From contig JASBNA010000037.1 of assembly GCA_038087015.1 (NCBI GenBank), forward strand, positions 372,001 through 436,000: a DNA stretch of 64,000 nucleotides. Reading direction: 5' to 3'. Position 1 is the first letter of the stretch; each line of letters opens with the position of its first letter. This document shows positions 38,605-48,876 of this stretch, one piece after another. Source of the stretch: Cerrena zonata (Eukaryota > Basidiomycota > Agaricomycetes > Polyporales > Cerrenaceae). A program made the translations under genes and the position numbers. The notes under the pieces were generated by a model that saw only the letters and a program-made list of their open reading frames with translations, was not told the DNA's origin and did not search any database.

Positions 38605-39384
38605 ATGTCTTCTCCACGTCTCACTACTACTTCCAACGATGCTCAACGCCTCGAAGTCTCTCTTCGTCGAATTCAGGTTTTACGCAACCTGGCAGACCAC
38701 TTCCACAACAGCATCCGCCTCACTCAACGACAAGTCGACCTTGTCAATGCTCGCCTCGAGAACCAGCTTCAGGAAGCTGCGGGCCTCTACCGCGAATTCA
38801 CAGTCATCCTCGCTGAACTGGAAGTGAACCTCCTCGCGGTGCGAGTTGAGGGTCTTTCCACCAATTCTGGTGCTCCCACAGCACCATCATCCCCACCTTC
38901 CATTCCCATTCCCATCGAAACTCCTGTCCCTGTCCGCGTGGAACCAGTGGTCACTGTTCCTAACCACCCTGATATTCCTCCAGGTCGAATGATCAGCCGA
39001 CCTATCTACCCGAGAGATGACGAACCAGTCGATATCCCTCGTGCCGGCATTTGGGGAATAATTCCCTCGGAAGAAATGGAAACGGTTACCATCGATGGGC
39101 GTCGCTTCGCCCTCACCACTGAAGACTGGTTCGAAACCATAGAACTTCCTCCTCCCGCCCCTACTCCTCCCCGCTCCACTACTCCTCCCCAAGTCCTCCA
39201 TGTTGGACTTCCTGTTATGCGCAACCCTCGCCGACATCGCCCTCGCCCCCGACCACGTCGTAATCGACACTCTTCCTCCTCGTCCTCCCCCACTACTGAT
39301 ACGTATGTCGACGACAACTATGTGGACCACGACATCAACAATGTCGGCATGTCCAACATCACCGACGAACCTGTAGATTACTAA
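38605..39384 (+). CDS. Post-pol ORF of outer chromovirus
   Basis: A 259-aa frame with its own ATG, 50 nt after the pol stop and 45 nt before the 3' LTR. Residues 10-75 form a probable coiled coil (QRLEVSLRRIQVLRNLADHF, QVDLVNARLENQLQEAAGLY). A Pro/Ser-rich linker follows, then a compact block (IWGIIPSEEMETVTIDGRRF, ALTTEDWFETIELPPP), a strongly basic Arg/His/Pro patch (RNPRRHRPRPRPRRNRHSSS) and an acidic end. It contains no membrane helix, so it is not an envelope. The coiled coil plus basic tail would suit a nucleic-acid-binding or gag-associated accessory protein; that is inference. Its intact frame in an otherwise nearly intact young element argues for selection. Confidence 0.65.
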   Translation: MSSPRLTTTSNDAQRLEVSLRRIQVLRNLADHFHNSIRLTQRQVDLVNARLENQLQEAAGLYREFTVILAELEVNLLAVRVEGLSTNSGAPTAPSSPPSIPIPIETPVPVRVEPVVTVPNHPDIPPGRMISRPIYPRDDEPVDIPRAGIWGIIPSEEMETVTIDGRRFALTTEDWFETIELPPPAPTPPRSTTPPQVLHVGLPVMRNPRRHRPRPRPRRNRHSSSSSSPTTDTYVDDNYVDHDINNVGMSNITDEPVDY

Positions 39385-39429
39385 GTAGTTACCAATTTCA
39401 GGGAAATTGTACCCATGAGAAGGGGGTAA

Positions 39430-39772
39430 TGTTACAACGAACGTACACTTTTTCTTTTCTTTTCCTTTTCCTTTCCCTTACTTGTACTTGTGACTCAGTA
39501 ACCACATGGCCCGGTAGCACATGAACGATCACCAGACTAGCTTACCTATCAATTCTCCCACATGACATCATCTGCTCCACGATGATGTCATAACTGACGT
39601 CATTATGACATCATCCTAGTCTAGACCATTCTATTCTCTCGCGTAGTACAGCCACGGTCCCTAGTATATAAACCCAGTAGCTCTAGCTTGTATTCCTTAA
39701 CCTGACCTAGGCAATCTACCCTTTCTTACCCTGTTTAACTTGCACCTGCGTGAAAGGGCTTCGCCCGTAACA
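39430..39772 (+). repeat. 3' LTR of outer chromovirus
   Basis: 343 bp, one visible difference from the 5' LTR. It is preceded by the polypurine tract agaagggggtaa and followed by the target copy GTAAA and the resumed transposase-like gene. Confidence 0.97.
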
Positions 39773-41541
39773 GTAAACATTTGTATGCGCATTGTACTGC
39801 TTTGACTGATTTCCTGAAACGTCATCAGCCCACGTTAAAATATTCATCGTAAATGTTGCGCGTCCATTGGCTTTCTTGCGAATGGGATGTACGCCGTCAT
39901 ATAACCATTTCGTTTGTTCTATAGAAGTAAGTATTGATTTTACTCTGTGATATATGAATTAAGTCATACCAGAGAATTGGAATTTGTGGCCTTCCCGATG
40001 AAGCTCAGGGAACGACTTTTTCAAGTCCTCTGTTCGGATTCGTGTCACGTTCACTTCATCAAGGGAAGCCCTGCCAGTCTGCAATAAGCGTAGGTAAGTG
40101 TTCATTACGAAGGGCTATGAAATAGACTACTTACAACATTGTCAATGGTGACACTCAGGATATCGACACACATTGTTTTTCTATCCCCTTCAACAACGCT
40201 AATCCACTTGATAGGTACCACAAAACAACCATCACGAAGCTGGGCTATCTCTTTGATATAGAAGTGCCGATATGGTGTCTTCTCAAAATCCGCCCACATT
40301 GGTTGTAAGCTATCAATATCTGCATCGTTCAGCCGTTCAGCCTGATAGAACTCAGACAATGTGTCTGATATTTCTACATAGGGTTGTATATATGGCCGAA
40401 CAAGGGGATTGGCCCAATCCTGCCAATAGATAAAGTTAGTGTCATTCTCGCACTCATCAGTTTAAAAATCACTTACTAAGCGAAATATGTGTGCAGGTCC
40501 GTTGGCGTAAAACTTGTTTCCCAATGACGATGTATGCTGCATGCTCTGAAGTCCAACTTCCTTCGTAAGCCGATCTTGTAACTTTCGTAATGCATTGAAT
40601 GAGGGAACATCGGGTGTTCCACACTCTCGCATGACCCACATGATGAGTTTCAGATGGTCGTCGGATAGTCGAAGTCTTGGTAAACTGTCGAGAAGGTCAA
40701 GCATGAACATCTACCAGGTTGGATTGAGTAAGTTCTTAGTTTGTTGATTGTTTGATCTGGACTCACCGTCTTTGAGGTATATGGTGCCCATCGTGATGGC
40801 ATGTTACTGTTACTGGCAGGAAGACACTCGTCATCATCATCGTCGCCGTCTTCAAACTCTAAGCAGATGTCAGTACCGCCTTTGTTCTATGTAAGTTTTG
40901 ATTTACTCACCCAATCCTGCCTCGAGAGATGAAATAATGTTAGGGATACTCATATCATCTTCCCTACACTCGTAATAATTCTCTAGATCTGCTGCCGTCT
41001 CTATTCTTCCTTCTAGAATGGATCGTTGATAGTGATCCAATGAGTGGAGTTGGTGAAGAATGTGAGTTCGTTCTTCTTGGGCTTCATTTGATTCGAAACC
41101 AGCTGAAAACGTCACTGGCTCCCAGTTCTCATCGCAAACCTGACCGTCCTCATCTATATTCATCCGGGAAAGGGGGTCCTCAACATCATCATTCAAGATA
41201 ATATTCTGTGGTTGACTGGGAACAGACGGAAATGAAGGTTGTTGTAGATTTGCTGCAGATGACTGAGATACAGGCTGTACAGGTGCAGGTGCGAGTCGGG
41301 CACGCTTGTTTTGATATGCTATAAATGCATCTTTATGCTTTGTGGTGTTCAGATGCCTGTCAATCCCTTTGCGGGAAACGTCCTGCGGATTGTGGCACTG
41401 TTCAGTGCATGCTCTACACCGAGCATGGGATTTGTCTCCGGGAATCTCATCAAAGTCTATATGGTGATTATCAAACTCATATCTTGACTTAGTATAATTC
41501 TGACGTTTCTTACCTTCAGCCAGCAGCCGTTTGGGAGGCAT
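39773..41541 (-). pseudogene. 5' half of split transposase-like gene
   Basis: Begins MPPKRLLAEGKKRQNYTKSR at 41541. A zinc-finger-like motif follows (CRACTEQC...HLNTTKH, BED- or C2H2-like), then a variable Ser/Pro/Gln-rich spacer. Later exons read LRLSDDHLKLIMWVMRECGTPDVPSFNALRKLQ, WANPLVRPYIQPYVEIS, ADFEKTPYRHFYIKEIAQLR and finally TWADDVSGNQSKQYNAHTNVY, where the outer LTR element breaks it. About six short introns are visible. It shares a 180-bp divergent promoter with the gene at 41722. A DNA-binding N-terminus plus a long, repetitive-family catalytic-looking body suggests a transposase or a domesticated derivative. I found no terminal inverted repeats around the pair. Confidence 0.7.
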
Positions 41542-41721
41542 TATTGTTATTTTTTACCATTCGATCTATCAAATCAAGCACTGCAGCATGGACGTCGGCG
41601 CGCCAACCCAAAGAAAGCGTGGTAATAATATTTCAACCCTTTATCCTGCAGGCTGCCACGTCCCCAGTTGTTCTCTTCATTCGTTCTCTTTCTTATATTC
41701 TCTCTGATTCTGATATTTGTT

Positions 41722-43133
41722 ATGGCTTTGTCTCTTGGAGAGTTTCTCCGGAGTGCAGGAGGCTCTGATTCTTCACAACCCTCGATTTCCACAACCTCAT
41801 CTCGTGATGGTTCTCCTCAATTACCGGGCACGGCGGGTCCTTCAAGCTCCTCGCCTTCTCCAGGACAGCCGGAGACAAACCCAATCTCCCGCAGAAGGCA
41901 ACGCGAAACAGATGACACCGATGACCTCCTCATGGTAGCTCCCCGCTTTGCAAAACGTCTCCACCTTACTCAGAAGGGCGAAAAACAGCTGGAGTTCTTT
42001 TGTAAAGTAATGGTTTTCTATTTTAAACTGTCTTATTTTGAACCTAACTTTTCCGAAGCTCTCTCCTGAGCAGCGGCAGGCATATGCGTTTGCACATGCT
42101 CTGCATCTCGAGGAGAAAATCAGCAAGATCCAACCGGTTGATGCGTTGTATACTCCGGAACCGAAATTACTTGTAAGTTCTATGTCTCCTTCGTCCGTGC
42201 TATTTCTAACAATATTATAAAGCACAAGATCGTCATTTATGCTCACCAGATCCTTCTCTGCCCTGCAATCTCAGGTTATCGTGCCGAGGCAACGAGGATG
42301 TTAATAGTAAGCTTCATTATAAAATTACCTCAGTGATTACAATTTGACTCTACCTTCTATCAGGCGGTCATAGAAAGACATCCTGGTTGGGGATATACCA
42401 GCGAAATCAAGGAGGACAATCAAAAAGCGAAAATTGTCCTCACCGTGGTTCAGAACACCCTCACACATGCTCGTTCCTCTATCAAAGGAGTCGTATGTAC
42501 CATTCACTTTATATTATATTGGCTTACTGATATTGAAACATTTGTTACATTCAGCTGGGCAGGTCATTTGGCGATCCCGACCCAAATGAGCCGGAAAATG
42601 ATCGACTGAGAGTTGGCTGCGCCGACATTGTTCAGCTCACGAGGGATTCTATCCGTACACTTGACACCAACCGTCTTGTCGTCAATAAGACTCGTGCTAA
42701 CCTCGCGATGTGTACTCGTTTTGCCTTTTTGGTATGTCACGCACCTCGGAAGATTATGAGGCACTCTCTTACCATTACAATCCCATCTGTTATACAGCGA
42801 CAAGAGTATCGCAAACCTGAAAACGAAAAAGATTTCTGGAAAGGAGTTGATAATGAGCTTGCTGCTCTTCGTAATAAATACAAGGCCGATCCCAAATCTC
42901 TCAACAAGTAAGTCAATATTTCTTGTTCGGTTTCAACATCAACTAATGTATCATTCTTTAGGTATTTCACAGATGTGTTGACAAAGGACGTGAAGATCTA
43001 CGGCGATTCTCCCGACAGCGGGGAAGTCGTGGCAACAGAGAAGCATGATCAACAGCGTGAAGTCGAGGCGTTTGCGGAGAGAACTGAGAGTCAACTGACA
43101 AACCTCGGAAATGAGGATGGTGAAGATGACTGA
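41722..43133 (+). CDS. Hypothetical protein, divergent partner of transposase-like gene
   Basis: Multi-exon gene starting MALSLGEFLRSAGGSDS at 41722, 180 bp from the start of the transposase-like gene on the other strand. After a Ser/Pro-rich N-terminus (GPSSSSPSPGQPETNP) it encodes a helical protein: FAKRLHLTQKGEKQLEFFCK-LSPEQRQAYAFAHALHLEEK, HKIVIYAHQILLCPAIS, IERHPGWGYTSEIKEDNQ, VVQNTLTHARSSIKG, and CTRFAFL-RQEYR. It ends in an acidic tail (TNLGNEDGEDD) with TGA at 43131-43133. Introns are about 50-60 nt with good GT-AG ends. Proteins of this kind often accompany the transposase-like gene in Agaricomycetes as far as I recall, but I cannot confirm that here. No DNA-binding motif is evident. 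Unlike its neighbour it looks intact. Confidence 0.65.
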
Positions 43134-43457
43134 CACACTGGTGTACTTCTACCTCCCCACTCCAAGTCCCTCCTTTGTTTACTTACTCTCCCATTTAATT
43201 ACTCGTACTTGTTAATGACACAGTAGCTATATTTGCAATTTCCGAATAATCATTACTACCAGCCATTGTGCTACAAACGACATCTCCAAGTTGTGATTGA
43301 ATGCTCAAATCAGGGAAATCGTTAACATGAACAGCATCTCTGCAAGATACTTATGAGAGGTGCATGCATGCGAGTATTGTGATCTCAACATTCAGGGTAG
43401 CAAAACATCATTCACCAATATTAATGAGAGCTCCGTCACTTGTCATAAATCGCCTCA

Positions 43458-44177
43458 ATGTATAATCCACGCTACATGTCTATGGCTACTGACATATATA
43501 TCTACATCAATTTGCCCTCGCGTAGCTGTAGGGGAGGTCAGAGTGAGAGGAGCGAATCGGGTCAGCGGTATCTCAGAGATGCTGACCCCCAACCTATTGG
43601 CGCTTTCGAAGCTGGGAGACCTCCGCCGGAGCTATTTCTGAGGTCCGCGCGCTTCAAAACGGTACTCCATCAACGAGCCTTTAAACAGCTCTGTCCGGAT
43701 TGGCGGTGTACAGCAATGGAAACACACGCGTTCAGCTGGGAGGACATAATCCCTCGATTCTCTCAATTGTGCACCATCCGTGTGTTCAATGAAAATCCTA
43801 TCTCCGTGATCTCCCCGTTACTTGCCCCTGATCAGGGCCCTGTATTGGAGGCATTGAACGCAGAAATCCGTTCCACGTTGGTTAATACCACTTGTACAGA
43901 GGGTCATTGTGACGCGCATGTTCATTTCGCGCATATGATTGGGGTAACCCTTTGTGGCGAACCCGCACTTGCGCAGATCGAGTGTGGTTGTCGGCCTTCT
44001 CGCCATACTGAAGAGAATGACATGTATGTCCTGACTGTTATCGTGAAAGGGAATGGTACCCCAGGTTATAGCAAGGAGAAGCTTTGTAGGTGGTTGGTTG
44101 ATACCTGGACAGGTATCGTGCCATTAAAGAACGATGATATTCAGGAGATGGTACATTCATTGAACGATATGCCTTGA
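43458..44177 (+). CDS. Hypothetical protein, possibly F-box-related fragment
   Basis: The open frame from 43458 is 239 aa, but only the part from about 43640 looks like real protein: RFKTVLHQRAFKQLCPDWR, THAFSWEDIIPRFSQLCTIRVFNEN, and a Cys/His-containing stretch (TCTEGHCDAHVHFAHMIGVTL, QIECGCRPSRHTEEND), ending LVDTWTGIVPLKNDDIQEM. Just upstream a different frame reads SEMLTPNLLALSKLGDLRRSY, which resembles the Leu-rich middle of an F-box protein. This suggests a frameshift near 43,640 or an unrecognised intron and a truncated N-terminus. I cannot decide between a short real gene and a decayed one. Confidence 0.4.
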   Translation: MYNPRYMSMATDIYIYINLPSRSCRGGQSERSESGQRYLRDADPQPIGAFEAGRPPPELFLRSARFKTVLHQRAFKQLCPDWRCTAMETHAFSWEDIIPRFSQLCTIRVFNENPISVISPLLAPDQGPVLEALNAEIRSTLVNTTCTEGHCDAHVHFAHMIGVTLCGEPALAQIECGCRPSRHTEENDMYVLTVIVKGNGTPGYSKEKLCRWLVDTWTGIVPLKNDDIQEMVHSLNDMP

Positions 44178-44294
44178 GTAGTTGGCCTTTGATTCTAGTA
44201 ACCCGAACGTGTTTATAGCGCGAGAATCCGATTGTATTTAATATTGACGAACTATGTGATGCGATTATGGGTAGAAATAAACAGAGTAATGTAC

Positions 44295-45447
44295 TCATTC
44301 TCGTTTCAGTCCTTTCACCCAGTCTTCGACTGCCATGCTGAACTCCCCAGGCATTTCCCAGAAGCTCACATGTCCTGCATTTCTGATTATCTTCGTAGTA
44401 AGTAGATCCGAGGACCAATTCCCGCTTTGGATGAATGCATCGATAAAACCAGGGCTGCGGGAGGGCAGTTAGTATAATCATACTGGCGCGACCTAGGAAA
44501 AGAGTATACTCACGAGGAGATAGAATCATGTTCACCAGCTATGAGAAGCAATGGGAGAGTTTTATTCGCATTCGTCATCGGTGTCCAGTCGACTGGTCGT
44601 AGGGAGACCATGTTACGAGTTTCGCTGTCTGTACCGAAAGCAATGCCTACAAGAAGTTCATCGTTCATATAAGTTCTGCACTTTAGTGATTATCCCTTAC
44701 CTTTCATTGTAACAAAGTCCCGTTGACTGAATGGGGTGAACGAAAGTCTCCAAACAAATTGGGAGATGACATGATCCAATTTGTCGGAGAGAGCATTCAC
44801 ATCCCCAAGATCATTGAGTATCTGAACTGGAATAGTGAAAAATTGGCCTATATATTTATAGGTCAACCAAAGGGGGTGTCATAAGGGGTGATAACACATA
44901 CCAATATTGCTCAAAAGTCCTATGGTTGACCCAAATACTACTATACCGGACAGCTTGTCAGCACCATGTTGAGATATATAGTCTGCTATAATAGTTGCTT
45001 CGAAATACATAGTAAGTGATCAACGATGGCACTAACAGATTTCATGACCAACTTACCACCATAGCTCCATCCTAGAAGTACGGGCTTTTCAAGTCCGAAT
45101 CCTTGGATTACGGCTTGTACATCTCCTGCTTGTTTGTCAGGTGTCCACGAATTGATATTGGAAGGATTCGTAGGTTTTGCACTCCGGCCCATTCCTCGTA
45201 AATCCATTCTGACCATAAAAAAAGACTCAGATAATCTGCGATCGTCAAATTGTTTATCAAAAGCGAGGCCAGAGAAACTATCTCCATGAAGCCAGAGTAG
45301 GGGCTGGTTAGCGACCGACCCTACTGCTTCGGCGTAGATACGAGTTCCATCAACAGATGTAAAGTTTCGAGCACGAATTTTGAGGCTGGTGCAAATCCCC
45401 GCCAAGACGAAGAGAACATAAGCAACTGTAAAAGATGAAAAATGCAT
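44295..45447 (-). CDS. Alpha/beta hydrolase
   Basis: Serine hydrolase of the alpha/beta fold with a hydrophobic N-terminus (MHFSSFTVAYVLFVLAGICTS), hence probably membrane-anchored or secreted. The start is taken at 45447; longer open upstream sequence lacks family character. Motifs in order: PLLWLHGDSFSG (oxyanion loop), MVRMDLRGMGRSAKP, VLLGWSYGG (nucleophile elbow, GxSxG), then after introns ADYISQHGADKLSGIVVFG, FAFRAS-type lid replaced by FGTDSETRNM, LLLIAGEHDSIS (acid) and IRNAGHVSFWEMP (catalytic His). All three catalytic positions are present. Five short introns are inferred from motif continuity. The substrate is unknown; epoxide hydrolase-like, esterase and lactonase relatives are all possible. 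Confidence 0.8.
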
Positions 45448-45834
45448 ACGTGGCGGTTGGAGACCGATGTCTAGCATCACAGAAACTTTGGCATTATAAG
45501 TAATCCTGCGTATAAGGAAGCTTATTATTAGAAGTTGGAAATGCTTGGCAAGTGCACCACGGGATCGGTATGAATGGCCAACCACCTGGGGCTATTCAGA
45601 TGAAGTAGTATTTATCGCAACGCCACAGAGGAGGTTTTAGCTGGAAGGCACGGACCAGGTAGATGAAGAGTATCTCTGGTGACATGGTAGGGAAAGGAGG
45701 ATCACTGAGCCGTAGGGATACACTTTGGCGGGCTTCTTTCTTTCTAATTATCTGATGATACATATGCAAATGTTGTAGATACCGCAGGCGATATTCTGGA
45801 GCAGACTGAAACTAATAGGGTTAGTGTTTCTAGT

Positions 45835-46432
45835 TGATCAAAAATGTCGGGCGAAAACTTTGATTTGGCAGCCAGGGATTGTGAGGTGAAAGGACTTCAC
45901 TCGAGAGGTAGGTCTTTTGCAATGTCCTCGACAAATTCCTCCGGATCGTAGTAACTGCCCAGCGTACTCCTCTGGACGGGAGCATCGGGTGGGTCCCATG
46001 CCGCGTGGACAAAATTTAGGTAGGAATGATTCGGCGGAATTGTGTCTTCAACCCTCGATTCCTCATCCTGACTATCTTTGGAAGCGGAACCATCCTCGGA
46101 GTCGCTGTCCATGTCCCTTTCGTGAGTGCCTTCATGGCCCACAATAGCCATCGCGTATACCACAATGGGAAGCTTGCCAGATCGTTCCAAGGCAACTCTG
46201 ACGTACCCCTTCCGTGGTGGACGCCATATTATCGTTGTCCAAAATTGCGGAGACTGTATAAACGCAGCCTTCCAGCTTCGACAAGTCAAGGACAGAGTGC
46301 TCGCCCAAGCGAAGTGATTTTTATAATCAAAATTAGTAGAGGTAACGCCAAAACCATCAAGGGGGTTGGTTCCACGAAGGCAAAAATGTGATTCAACGTG
46401 TCCTGAAGCAAATGTTAGGCTAGCAGACACAT
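45835..46432 (-). pseudogene. Truncated F-box family F copy, broken
   Basis: A decayed member of the family represented by the intact gene at 46708. From an ATG at 46432 it reads MCLLA-stop-HLLQDTLNHIFAFVEP, so a Gln codon has become TAA. A frameshift near the following CCCCC run moves the rest (GFGVTSTNFDYKNHFAWA, LTCRSWKAAFIQSPQFWTTIIW, ALERSGKLPIVVYAM) to another frame. A second frameshift near 45,900 precedes VKSFHLTIPGCQIKVFARHF, after which a stop and loss of similarity end it. Only the first third of the 614-aa family length remains. Confidence 0.8.
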
Positions 46433-46707
46433 TGTCTAGTTATTGTGAAAAGATTAGCTTGTGAAAAAAGGCGGAGTGGGTAGGCAGAGAGCACAGCATG
46501 AAATATAATTTAAGAAAGATGGAGTTCATACTCCGAGTCATTATGATGAATGTAATATATTAAATACACAAAGTCACCTTAAAATTTGAGCGTCTGACTA
46601 TCAATATCAATATTATATTAAAGTAGCACTGTTTATTCAATCGTGCTTTTCTTCGGCTCCCATCTCCAACCAGCACTACCATCCATCGTACCTTCTGGCA
46701 GTATAGA

Positions 46708-48552
46708 ATGCATTCGGTGACCCAACAGCTGCCCAAAGACGCGTTAACTCGCGTTTATTATTTCACAGAACCGACTTTCGATGATTTCGGCATAACCCCC
46801 GCCAACTTTGAATACTACAGACACTTCGTCTGGGCCCAGAATATTTCCCTCGTATGTCGAAACTGGAGGGCCGCGTTTGTCCAATCCCCCGAACTTTGGA
46901 CGACAATTATCTGGCGACCACGCCGAAAGGCATACATCAGGGCTGCTCTGAAAAGGTCCGGAAAGCTCCCAATCAAGGTATATGCGCTTTCTGGGATGGA
47001 GGATGAGGGGAGCCATGAATACGACCTTTCGGACGATTTCAATGACGAAGGTTATGGTCCTACTGGACTGAAGATTTCTTATCTGAATATGGCTTATAGT
47101 TGGAATAAACCTGACCCCCCAATCCAAGCTAGTACGCTAGGCAAGTACTATGACCCTCTCGACTTTTACGAGGATGTTGCAAAACATCTGGATAGACTCA
47201 AATCCTTCCATCTCACAATCCCCGGTTTTCGAATGAAGAGTCTGGCTCGATATTTCTCCAAACCTGCTCCTATGCTCGAGACCCTTACCCTAGGCACATC
47301 CATTCGCTCGCTCGACCTGATACCTAAAGTTGTTTCGCGTCTCTTTGATGGTCAAGCAACTTCATTAAAGCACCTCACTCTGAAGAACTACAAGAACTGG
47401 CCTATCCTCTTCACTAAGAACTTAACTCACCTTTCCTTAGTACGGCTACACCTGGAAGATGCCGCTATCTACCATACATTCCTTGATGCCCTCTATGTCG
47501 CTAACAAACTCGAAGTCCTCATCGTCGATCTGTCAGGTGAACATCGCGAATTCAAGACATCACCTCAAGGACGTGCCCCGATCCAATTGGACAGCCTTCA
47601 AACACTCGCCATCAACACAGCGACCCCGACGGGAACTTCAAATCTTCTTGCCCATATTGCACTTCCTCCTACCGCCTGCATTGCGCTCTGTCTCTCATCA
47701 AACGCGAAACTCGACTCCTTCTTTCCCAATGACCGCATTCATCTACGCAATCTACCTGATCCGTTCGAACTCGTGCTCTTTTGGGAATTCGGCGATTATG
47801 CTTCGCCCATGATCAAGAGTGGAAGGAATGGTCTTCCGGTTTTTGCAAGCACTGCCGTTCCCATCGATGATCTTTCGCGCTATCTTCGTGATTTGGGCTC
47901 GGTGTTTGATCTCAGGCAGATCCGTCGTCTGTCTTCTTATCACAAATCCCATGGCGAACTACGAGACCACAAACCCGGCGATTGGCAAAGAGTGCTCAAA
48001 GCCTTACCCAATCTCGAAGCTGTACACCTGTACAACTACACCCCATTCACTCTGCTGAACATGTTATCTGGTCCGAACGAGGCTCCTGGTTTGGAGAAGG
48101 TTCGTGGAGAGTTTGGGGTCTTGCGCGAGACGATTAAAGAAGCTGGAGACGAAGCAAAAAGCTTAGAAAAAACTTATGAAGAAGCAAAGGAACACGTCCG
48201 CATGAACCGTCAGTCGTATACGTCCTTGACATCCATCTCCCCTTATATCCACCACCAACACAAGCTCGGTCAAACGACTCCCCTCGATGTCACTTTAAAC
48301 GGAAAACCTGCCGAAGCTCGAATTACCTACGGCTGCCAGTGGAAATATGGCAGCTCTGGAAACCATGAGATGTTCGTTGAGACATCAGTGGTCCTCAAGA
48401 CTGCCTTGAATTGCCGTGATGAAGAGATGACGATGACCGCTAGGGAGGAAATTAGTATCTTGAAGCCGTGGTGGCAGAAGTGGCTATTGTACTTCGGATC
48501 GCCGTTTGTGGTCCCCATGATGTTGAACGCTCAGTATGAACCTGGCTGGTAA
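46708..48552 (+). CDS. F-box family F protein, intact copy
   Basis: Single-exon gene of 614 aa. The F-box-type N-terminus runs QLPKDALTRVYYFTEP, then NISLVCRNWRAAFVQSPELWTTIIW. A conserved arginine-rich block follows (RKAYIRAALKRSGKLPIKVYAL), an acidic variable loop, and LRR-like repeats (LKSFHLTIPGF, METLTLGTS-like LETLTLGTS, LKHLTLKNY, LTHLSLVRLHLED, LEVLIVDLSG). The C-terminal part has a coiled coil (EAGDEAKSLEKTYEEAKEH) and a conserved ARITYGCQWKYG block. Predicted role: substrate adaptor of an SCF ubiquitin ligase. It lies back to back between two broken copies, and a further relative starts at 62754. The lack of introns contrasts with most other genes here, but is shared by all four family members. 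Confidence 0.8.
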   Translation: MHSVTQQLPKDALTRVYYFTEPTFDDFGITPANFEYYRHFVWAQNISLVCRNWRAAFVQSPELWTTIIWRPRRKAYIRAALKRSGKLPIKVYALSGMEDEGSHEYDLSDDFNDEGYGPTGLKISYLNMAYSWNKPDPPIQASTLGKYYDPLDFYEDVAKHLDRLKSFHLTIPGFRMKSLARYFSKPAPMLETLTLGTSIRSLDLIPKVVSRLFDGQATSLKHLTLKNYKNWPILFTKNLTHLSLVRLHLEDAAIYHTFLDALYVANKLEVLIVDLSGEHREFKTSPQGRAPIQLDSLQTLAINTATPTGTSNLLAHIALPPTACIALCLSSNAKLDSFFPNDRIHLRNLPDPFELVLFWEFGDYASPMIKSGRNGLPVFASTAVPIDDLSRYLRDLGSVFDLRQIRRLSSYHKSHGELRDHKPGDWQRVLKALPNLEAVHLYNYTPFTLLNMLSGPNEAPGLEKVRGEFGVLRETIKEAGDEAKSLEKTYEEAKEHVRMNRQSYTSLTSISPYIHHQHKLGQTTPLDVTLNGKPAEARITYGCQWKYGSSGNHEMFVETSVVLKTALNCRDEEMTMTAREEISILKPWWQKWLLYFGSPFVVPMMLNAQYEPGW

Positions 48553-48876
48553 ATGCGTGGATGTGTTGCTTTTCGCTTTTCGTTTCGGCTTCGGATAGGA
48601 TGTTTGGACCTTTTGTACGTGTGTCAATGCTTCATCCTTTGGCAACATGTAACCCCTTGTAACTTACGAGATATGGACACTTTGAACGTTATACCTTGTA
48701 GTGCTATAATACTAATTGCTTATACTAAGGACTTGTCAATACTTTGCGCGAAATACAGTTGTGATCTTTTTTGTTATTCGTCCGATTTGTATAACCCTCG
48801 AGCTCAAACACCAAAAAGTCGGTAGATGATAAAGTACTTATATATACTCGAAACGAAGCTAACAAGAGACCCATAC

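Larger units (their letters stand above)
24151..39772 (+). mobile_element. Outer Ty3/Gypsy chromovirus, 15.6 kb with nested inserts
   Basis: LTR retrotransposon bounded by two 343-bp LTRs (TGTTAC...GTAACA) and a 5-bp target duplication GTAAA (24146-24150 and 39773-39777). Without its own inserts, a 7.4-kb inner element and a 0.7-kb MITE, it would be about 7.5 kb. Order: LTR, self-primer site, transmembrane pre-gag ORF (split), gag with zinc knuckle, -1 frameshift, pol (protease, RT, RNase H, integrase, chromodomain), extra ORF, polypurine tract (agaagggggtaa), LTR. The insertion lies in the coding sequence of the transposase-like gene. Excision in silico with one GTAAA restores NVY-LANLC in frame. 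Confidence 0.95.

Noticed and set aside
38887..39330. 147-codon antisense frame in the outer element
   Set aside because: Mirror of the Pro/Arg-rich codons of the post-pol ORF; Gly/Arg/Val-rich low complexity on the other strand.
43134..43460. Possible terminal repeat CACTGG near 43,136 pairing the two-gene unit with the MITE ends
   Set aside because: Only six bases match, and no inverted partner was found beyond the other end near 20,400-20,740.
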